A stretch of DNA of 20,937 nucleotides, taken from NCBI GenBank assembly GCA_041908065.1, contig JAYRGC010000017.1:1-20937 (forward strand). Reading direction: 5' to 3'. The DNA is from JAYRGC01 sp041908065 (GTDB taxonomy: Bacteria; Pseudomonadota; Alphaproteobacteria; UBA9219). A program made the translations under genes and the position numbers. Positions 15,577 to 20,937 of this stretch are shown here, piece after piece; the first letter of the stretch is position 1, and every line of letters starts with the position of its first letter. The notes under the pieces are model-generated. The model worked only from the letters and a program-made list of their open reading frames with translations. It was not told the DNA's origin and searched no databases.

Positions 15577-18500
15577 ATGCCCAAACGCACTGACATAAAA
15601 TCCATCTGCATCATCGGCGCGGGGCCGATCGTGATAGGCCAGGCTTGCGAGTTCGATTATTCGGGCGCGCAGGCTTGCAAAGCCTTGCGGGCCGAAGGGT
15701 ATCGCGTGGTGTTGGTGAACTCCAACCCCGCCACGATCATGACCGATCCAGAATTGGCCGACGCCACCTATATCGAACCGATAACCCCGCGCACCGTGGC
15801 GCAGATACTCGAGCGCGAGAAACCCGACGCGCTGCTTCCCACCATGGGCGGGCAAACCGCTCTCAATACCGCGATGGCCTTGGCGAAGGACGGCACGCTC
15901 GAACGCTTGGGAGTGGAGTTGATAGGCGCGAAACGCGAGGCGATAGAAAAGGCCGAAGACCGCCAGCTGTTCCGCGCCGCGATGGACAAAATCGGACTGG
16001 AATCCCCCAAAAGCCGCATCGTCCACACCTTGGCCGAAGGACAGGAAGCCTTGGCCGAAGTGGGCTTGCCCGCCATCATCCGCCCCAGCTTCACTCTGGC
16101 CGGAACCGGCGGCGGAGTGGCATATAACCGCGCCGAGTTCTCCGAAATCGTAGCGTCGGGGTTGGCCGCCAGCCCCGTGGGAGAGGTGTTGGTCGAAGAA
16201 TCAGTCTTGGGCTGGAAAGAGTACGAGATGGAGGTCGTGCGCGACGCCCGCGACAACTGCGTCATCATATGCTCGATCGAAAACGTCGATCCCATGGGCA
16301 TCCATACCGGAGACAGCATAACCGTCGCCCCCGCGCTTACCTTGACCGACAAGGAATACCAGACGCTGCGGAACGCCTCCGTCGCCGTGTTGCGCGAAAT
16401 CGGGGTGGATACCGGCGGGTCGAACGTCCAGTTCGCCGTGAATCCCAAGGATGGCCGCGTGGTGGTGATCGAGATGAACCCGCGCGTCAGCCGTTCGTCG
16501 GCGTTGGCGAGTAAGGCCACCGGCTTTCCCATCGCCAAAGTGGCCGCCAAGCTGGCCGTGGGCTACACGCTGGACGAGCTGAAGAACGACATCACCGGCT
16601 GCACTCCCGCCGCGTTCGAGCCGACGATCGACTATGTGGTGACCAAGATCCCGCGCTTCGCGTTCGAAAAGTTCCCGGGCACGGAAGCCTCGCTGACCAC
16701 TGCCATGAAATCGGTGGGCGAAGTTATGGCCATAGGCCGCAACTGGCAGGAATCCTTGCAAAAAGCCCTGCGCGGATTGGAAATAGGGCTTAAGGGGATG
16801 GACGAGGTGAAGTTCGAGGGCGGTGGCGATGTCGGCTCCGTCAGCGCGGCTCTGGCGCGGCCTTCGCCGGATCGCTTGTTGGTGATAGCCGAAGCTCTGC
16901 GGCGCGGCATGGACGTGGCGCAGATAGCCGCCATTTGCAAATACGATCCTTGGTTCATCGAGCAGATCGGCGGAATAGTCGCGGCTGAAAACGCGGTGAA
17001 AAAGGACGGCCTGCCCAAAGACGAAACCGGATGGCGCAAGCTGAAATCGATGGGCTTCGGCGACGCGAGATTGGCCGCGCTGTCGGGATGCGAGGAATCC
17101 GAGGTAGCCGCGCAACGCCGCGCCTTGGGCGTCGTCCCCGCCTTTCGCCGCATCGACACCTGCGCAGCGGAATTCCCTTCGCTTACGCCTTATCTGTATT
17201 CGTCCTACGAACACTCCGAAGGAGCGTGCGAAGCCGATCCTTCCGACCGCAAGAAAGTCGTCATACTCGGCGGAGGGCCCAACCGAATCGGACAGGGAAT
17301 CGAGTTCGATTATTGCTGCGTCCATGCCGTCATGGCTTTGCGCAAGGCGGGCATCGAAGCCATAATGGTCAACTGCAATCCCGAAACAGTCTCGACCGAC
17401 TACGACACCTCCGACCGCCTGTACTTCGAGCCTTTGACCGCCGAGGACGTGTTGGAAATCATTCGCGCCGAACAAAAGAACGGCGAGCTTTTAGGAGTGG
17501 TGGTGCAATTCGGCGGACAAACTCCGCTGCGCCTGTCGGCGGCGTTGCAGACGGCCGGAATCCCCATCCTCGGCACTTCGCCCGACGCGATAGACTTGGC
17601 CGAAGACCGCGAGAGATTCAAAGAACTGCTCAATAGGCTTAAACTAAAACAGCCGGTCAACGGCCTAGCCCGCAGCCCCGAAGAAGCGGAGCGGGTGGCG
17701 GGCGAAATCGGCTATCCGGTCGTCATTCGCCCCTCTTACGTCTTAGGCGGGCGGGCGATGGAAATCGTCTACGGCGCGGACGCCCTGCGCCGCTATATCG
17801 GGCAGGCCGTCAACGTTTCCGGCAACAATCCTGTTCTCATCGATTCCTATCTGCAGGACGCGATAGAGGTGGACGTGGACGTTCTGGCCGACGCCTCGGG
17901 CGACGCATTCGTGGCCGGAGTGATGGAGCATATCGAGGAAGCGGGGATACACTCGGGCGATAGCTCCTGCGCCCTGCCGCCGCATACCCTCCCCTTTTCC
18001 ACCGTCAACGAATTGCGCCGCCAAGCCAAGCTGATGGCCAAAGAAATCGGCGTGGTCGGGTTGATGAACGTGCAATTCGCGATCAAGGACGGCGAAGTCT
18101 TCATCCTAGAGGTCAATCCCCGCGCCAGTCGCACCGTGCCGTTCGTGGCCAAGGCCATAGGCCTGCCCGTAGCCGGAATCGCCGCGCTTGTCATGGCAGG
18201 CAAGCGGCTGGCCGATTTGGTTCCCGAAACTACCCGCGCCAGAATACGCAACGACCGCAGCCGCTTGGCGGTCAAAACCCCCGTGTTTCCCTTCGCGCGT
18301 TTCCCGGGCGTGGACATCGTGCTGGGACCTGAAATGAAATCCACCGGCGAAGTCATGGGAATAGACAGCGACTTCGCCCACGCCTTCGCCAAGGCACAAC
18401 TCGGCGCGGGAATAAAGCTGCCAACCGCGGGAACCTGCTTCGTCTCGGTAAGGGATCACGACAAAGGCGGGATCATAGCTCTGGCGCGGCGTTTGCTGGC

Positions 18501-18834
18501 ATTAGGATTCGATCTGGTGGCGACTGGCGGCACGGCCAAGCATTTGCAAGAATCCGGAGTGGCGGTCAAACGCATCAACAAAGTGTACGAAGGCCAACCC
18601 CACGTCGTGGACGCGATGATAAACGGGGAAATCCATCTGGTCATAAACACCACCACGTCGGGAGCGCAGACAATGGCCGACAGCTTCAGCCTGCGCCGCA
18701 CCGCGCTGATGCGCGGCATCCCGCACTACACCACGCTGGCCGGAGCCATGGCGGCCGTCGAGGCCATCGCGGCGGTCAAGTCCGACACCCTTGGCGTGGA
18801 AAAGCTGCAGGCGCACATGGGCGGCAGCCGATAA
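15577..18834 (+). CDS. carB: Carbamoyl-phosphate synthase large subunit
   Basis: The 1085-aa protein makes carbamoyl phosphate from ammonia, bicarbonate and two ATP for pyrimidine and arginine synthesis. The two homologous synthetase halves open with SICIIGAGPIVIGQACEFDY (from about residue 10) and VVILGGGPNRIGQGIEFDYC (from about residue 560). Each has an ATP-grasp domain with the signatures VIEMNPRVSRSSALASKATG and ILEVNPRASRTVPFVAKAIG. The C-terminal MGS-like allosteric domain (from about 950) has ALGFDLVATGGTAKHL and NTTTSGAQTM. Length is normal. AAAGGTAA lies about nine bases upstream of the start. The stop is only six bases from the stop of convergent kdsB, with no terminator hairpin between. 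Confidence 0.97.
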   Translation: MPKRTDIKSICIIGAGPIVIGQACEFDYSGAQACKALRAEGYRVVLVNSNPATIMTDPELADATYIEPITPRTVAQILEREKPDALLPTMGGQTALNTAMALAKDGTLERLGVELIGAKREAIEKAEDRQLFRAAMDKIGLESPKSRIVHTLAEGQEALAEVGLPAIIRPSFTLAGTGGGVAYNRAEFSEIVASGLAASPVGEVLVEESVLGWKEYEMEVVRDARDNCVIICSIENVDPMGIHTGDSITVAPALTLTDKEYQTLRNASVAVLREIGVDTGGSNVQFAVNPKDGRVVVIEMNPRVSRSSALASKATGFPIAKVAAKLAVGYTLDELKNDITGCTPAAFEPTIDYVVTKIPRFAFEKFPGTEASLTTAMKSVGEVMAIGRNWQESLQKALRGLEIGLKGMDEVKFEGGGDVGSVSAALARPSPDRLLVIAEALRRGMDVAQIAAICKYDPWFIEQIGGIVAAENAVKKDGLPKDETGWRKLKSMGFGDARLAALSGCEESEVAAQRRALGVVPAFRRIDTCAAEFPSLTPYLYSSYEHSEGACEADPSDRKKVVILGGGPNRIGQGIEFDYCCVHAVMALRKAGIEAIMVNCNPETVSTDYDTSDRLYFEPLTAEDVLEIIRAEQKNGELLGVVVQFGGQTPLRLSAALQTAGIPILGTSPDAIDLAEDRERFKELLNRLKLKQPVNGLARSPEEAERVAGEIGYPVVIRPSYVLGGRAMEIVYGADALRRYIGQAVNVSGNNPVLIDSYLQDAIEVDVDVLADASGDAFVAGVMEHIEEAGIHSGDSSCALPPHTLPFSTVNELRRQAKLMAKEIGVVGLMNVQFAIKDGEVFILEVNPRASRTVPFVAKAIGLPVAGIAALVMAGKRLADLVPETTRARIRNDRSRLAVKTPVFPFARFPGVDIVLGPEMKSTGEVMGIDSDFAHAFAKAQLGAGIKLPTAGTCFVSVRDHDKGGIIALARRLLALGFDLVATGGTAKHLQESGVAVKRINKVYEGQPHVVDAMINGEIHLVINTTTSGAQTMADSFSLRRTALMRGIPHYTTLAGAMAAVEAIAAVKSDTLGVEKLQAHMGGSR

Positions 18835-18840
18835 AATAAA

Positions 18841-19668
18841 TCAAGGAACCGGCAATTCGCGATGAGTGCCGTCGTAAGCTGGCAGCAACTCGCCTTCGGC
18901 GGCGATAATCCTTTCCGCTCTACGGAGATCCGCCTCGCTGTCTATGCCGGTGTGGCTGCGGCCACGATAATCTACGACGGCCACCCTTATCTTCATGCCG
19001 TTTTCAAGAGCGCGGAGCTGCTCCAGCTTCTCGGAATTTTCCAGAACTCCGGCGGGCAAGGCGGTCAGGCGATCGAGCGCGGCGCGGCGATAGGCATAAA
19101 GCCCGATGTGGCGGTACGCCGGAATGTCGTCGCCGGAATTGTCGCGCACGAACGGAATGACGCTTTTGGAAAAATACAGGGCGTCGCGGCGATTGTCGAA
19201 GACTACGGTAGTTCCGCCGACTTCTCCTCCCGCCTTGGCCTGACGCAAGGCGTCATAGGCGTTGCGGCTCATCTTTACGGCAGGCGTGGCTATCTCGACC
19301 GAGCTATCCGCCGTCATCGCGTCCAACACGGCGCGCACCACCCACGGCGGAGTCAACACCGCGTCGCCCTGAAGGTTAAGCACCGCCTCGACGTCGGCAG
19401 GCATTTGCGCCAAAGCGTCGCGAACGCGCTCGGTTCCGTTGGCGGCGTCGGTAGAAGTCATCACGCATTCCGCGCCTATTTTGGCGCAAAACTCCGCGAT
19501 GCGTTCGTCGTCGGTCGCCACCGCCGCGCCGTCCTTGCCCAAAACGCTGACCCCTATCGCCCACACCCGTTGGAGCAACGGAACTCCGGCGACACTGGCC
19601 AGCGGCTTGCCCGGGAATCTGGTGGAGCCGTAACGCGCCGGAATTATTATCTTGGCTTTCAAGGTCAT
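18841..19668 (-). CDS. kdsB: 3-deoxy-manno-octulosonate cytidylyltransferase
   Basis: The 275-aa enzyme activates Kdo with CTP (CMP-Kdo) for lipopolysaccharide core synthesis. Family motifs are IIPARYGSTRFPGKPL at the N-terminus, VATDDERI, the metal/nucleotide loop NLQGDAV, LYFSKSVIPF, RHIGLYAYR, ENSEKLEQLR and TGIDSEADLRRAE. The loop usually reads NVQGDEP; here the Glu-Pro is replaced by Ala-Val. Met 19668 is chosen at the start of the motif-bearing region; upstream open frame to 19743 lies within the preceding ORF. It overlaps that ORF's stop as ATGA. Confidence 0.93.
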   Translation of the reverse strand: MTLKAKIIIPARYGSTRFPGKPLASVAGVPLLQRVWAIGVSVLGKDGAAVATDDERIAEFCAKIGAECVMTSTDAANGTERVRDALAQMPADVEAVLNLQGDAVLTPPWVVRAVLDAMTADSSVEIATPAVKMSRNAYDALRQAKAGGEVGGTTVVFDNRRDALYFSKSVIPFVRDNSGDDIPAYRHIGLYAYRRAALDRLTALPAGVLENSEKLEQLRALENGMKIRVAVVDYRGRSHTGIDSEADLRRAERIIAAEGELLPAYDGTHRELPVP

Positions 19669-19859
19669 GCCCCGCCGCGCCGCATAGAGTTTTTCCCCAT
19701 TTCCCGCACTGCTGACAAGGCGTCTTGCATTTCGCGGCTCCATTCCCCGCCGTCGCCGTCCCCATGGCCTTCGGCGGCGGCCTTATGGACTCCCCCCGTC
19801 TTGGGAGAGGAAAAAGGCGATTGCGTTTCCGCCAATTCGTTTTTTCTCGACTTTTTCAT
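19665..19859 (-). CDS. Hypothetical 64-aa protein between peroxiredoxin and kdsB
   Basis: The short protein is polar and probably partly disordered: a basic N-terminus (MKKSRKNELAE), a Gly/His/Asp-rich middle (EGHGDGDGGEW), then a possible helix (SREMQDALSAVREMGKNSM). I recognise no domain. Its ATG follows the peroxiredoxin TAA with no gap, and its stop overlaps the kdsB start as ATGA; this fit to both neighbours argues it is translated. No independent ribosome site is obvious, so coupling is likely. Confidence 0.6.
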   Translation of the reverse strand: MKKSRKNELAETQSPFSSPKTGGVHKAAAEGHGDGDGGEWSREMQDALSAVREMGKNSMRRGGA

Positions 19860-20357
19860 TTAAGCCGCCGCCTTTAATTCCGTTATAGCCTTCAGCATCG
19901 CCTCGGCTGAGGAGACCTCAAACGCTCCGGCCTTTTCGACCGCCAAGAACTTCACGACCCCGTCCTCGGCGTAAAGGGCGAAACGCTGCGATCGCGTCCC
20001 CATCCCATAGCCGCCGGCGTCCATTTCCAATCCTAAGGCGCGAGTAAACGCCGCGTTGCCGTCCGCCAACATGGTTATGCCTTGGGCGTCGGACGATTTA
20101 GCCCAAGCGTCCATGACGAAAGGATCGTTGACCGACAGACAAGCCACAGAAATTCCCTTGGCCTTGAAATCGGAAAGCATCCTGACGTACCCGGGAAGAT
20201 GCTTGGCGGAACAGGTGGGAGTAAAAGCTCCGGGAACCGCGAACATGACGACTTTTTTGCCGGAGAAAATCGCTGACGTGGAAACGTCCTGCATCCCCTC
20301 AGCCGAAAGGTTCTTCAACAAAACCGACGGGATTCTTTCGCCCACTGTTATCGCCAT
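19860..20357 (-). CDS. Peroxiredoxin (Prx5 type)
   Basis: The 165-aa thiol peroxidase has the peroxidatic Cys49 in PGAFTPTCSAKHLPGY, the Prx5/AhpE-like active site, followed by SVNDPFVMDAW. Conserved Arg lies in GTRSQRFAL. It reduces H2O2 and organic peroxides in the cytoplasm using glutathione or thioredoxin. A second Cys near residue 73 (SVACLSVND) is at the conserved non-resolving position. ATG 20357 is preferred because GGGAGGGAAG precedes it. It is first gene of the unit with the 64-aa ORF and kdsB. Confidence 0.92.
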   Translation of the reverse strand: MAITVGERIPSVLLKNLSAEGMQDVSTSAIFSGKKVVMFAVPGAFTPTCSAKHLPGYVRMLSDFKAKGISVACLSVNDPFVMDAWAKSSDAQGITMLADGNAAFTRALGLEMDAGGYGMGTRSQRFALYAEDGVVKFLAVEKAGAFEVSSAEAMLKAITELKAAA

Positions 20358-20404
20358 GTCTTCCCTCCCCTGATTATGCGGCTGCAAAACCCGCGTTCAG
20401 CCGT

Positions 20405-20433
20405 TTCATAGAACCAATACCGTACCATAACAA
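20405..20433 (-). promoter_or_regulatory. Candidate promoter for the peroxiredoxin-kdsB unit
   Basis: On the minus strand, TTGTTA (20428-20433) is followed by a 17-bp spacer and TATGAA (20405-20410). This would give a leader of roughly 40 bases before ATG 20357. Confidence 0.4.
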
Positions 20434-20563
20434 GTTTGCATGAAACAAACATACCATAGTATTGCCGCGATACACCTCATCTTAAGCGCGGAAGGGGAAA
20501 ATCCTAGTATCTATCGCATCAACCGCAATTCACCGATTTAAAAGTGAAGTTAGGATCTTGGCC

Positions 20564-20872
20564 GTGAGGTACTCTTTTCAAAAAAGCGGCGACGCCGTTC
20601 GCATCGACATGGAGGGAAAATTCACCTTCATGGATTCGCAAACCTTCGGACGCCTTTTGCGCGAAATAGCCAAAAGCCCCAAGAACGTGGAAATAGTCGT
20701 CAACGTGACGAGGCTGGAATCCATAGACGCCAGCGGGATGGAAATGCTGATGCGGGTGTGCGACGAAGCCAAAAGACGGCACAGCCCGCTTGTGTTCGGA
20801 CAGCCCCAAGGCCAAGTCATGCTCGCCTTGCGACAAGCGGCGGCGCATACCCCCCTGACCATAGCGGCGTAA
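20564..20872 (+). CDS. STAS-domain protein (anti-sigma factor antagonist-like)
   Basis: The 102-aa single-domain protein has STAS topology: strand GDAVRIDMEGKFTF, strand VEIVVNVTRLESIDASGMEML with the phosphorylatable Ser57 in DASGM, and helix LMRVCDEAKRRH. Such proteins bind an anti-sigma factor or other partner when Ser is unphosphorylated. GTG 20564 is chosen because TTAGGA lies eight bases upstream; a TTG at 20558 is too close to it. No partner kinase or phosphatase is visible in the window. Confidence 0.82.
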   Translation: MRYSFQKSGDAVRIDMEGKFTFMDSQTFGRLLREIAKSPKNVEIVVNVTRLESIDASGMEMLMRVCDEAKRRHSPLVFGQPQGQVMLALRQAAAHTPLTIAA

Positions 20873-20917
20873 CATCGGGTGGCGTAACGTGTTTTAAGTT
20901 GAGATGCCAAGAAGCGC

Positions 20918-20937
20918 GGTCGCTGAGCTTGTCGAAG
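20918..20937. repeat. Start of a dispersed repeat cut by the window end
   Basis: GGTCGCTGAGCTTGTCGAAG is the arm of a widespread intergenic palindrome family (CTTCGACAAGCTCAG in reverse). The other arm would lie beyond the window. Confidence 0.5.

Noticed and set aside
16201..17475. Minus-strand frame of 424 codons
   Set aside because: It is antisense to carB, which is complete and well conserved.

Overview
The window reads as the chromosome of a Gram-negative alphaproteobacterium, possibly Rhodospirillales-like; the exact lineage cannot be fixed from sequence alone. The support is: a PleD-type diguanylate cyclase, carA/carB with a GatB/YqeY gene nearby, a 17-kDa-antigen-type glycine-zipper lipoprotein, KdsB (so LPS with Kdo), the UbiU/UbiV pair, and dispersed hairpin repeats beginning GTCATTGCGAG. 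Core genes are GC-rich and tightly packed, with several ATGA or short stop/start overlaps.

Layout. (1) 1-3500, minus strand: ubiU, ubiV (O2-independent ubiquinone hydroxylation), then pleD. (2) 3560-6260: a hairpin repeat, then lon on the plus strand. (3) 6276-6605: a MITE-like element with terminal inverted repeats, an internal hairpin and 27-bp tandem repeats; its ends recur at 1-28 and 9336-9363. (4) 6724-9164, minus strand: lipoprotein, zinc-finger-less DnaJ-type co-chaperone, bioB. (5) 9100-13150: an accessory region at a CAU tRNA locus. The block containing the lipoprotein 5' end plus tRNA is duplicated (copies A and B). In copy A the tRNA is broken near the anticodon and its 3' half appears 1.25 kb downstream. 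The DNA between holds another complete CAU tRNA and a NUDIX gene. Copy B has the intact tRNA with a good promoter and terminator. It is followed by a zeta-toxin/antitoxin-like pair and a broken tyrosine integrase. TTTTTGTGCCAT motifs are scattered through the region.

(6) 13159-14197, minus strand: a YbjQ-like protein, a small two-helix membrane protein and GatB/YqeY. (7) 14304-18834, plus strand: carA-carB, making carbamoyl phosphate for pyrimidines and arginine. (8) 18841-20357, minus strand: a Prx5-type peroxiredoxin, an unidentified 64-aa ORF and kdsB, translationally close-packed. (9) 20564-20872: a STAS-domain protein, then the edge of another dispersed repeat.

The least ordinary part is 9100-13150: a layered tRNA-associated island whose history can partly be read from the sequence, including a zeta toxin partnered with a small helical protein I do not recognise as a known antitoxin.
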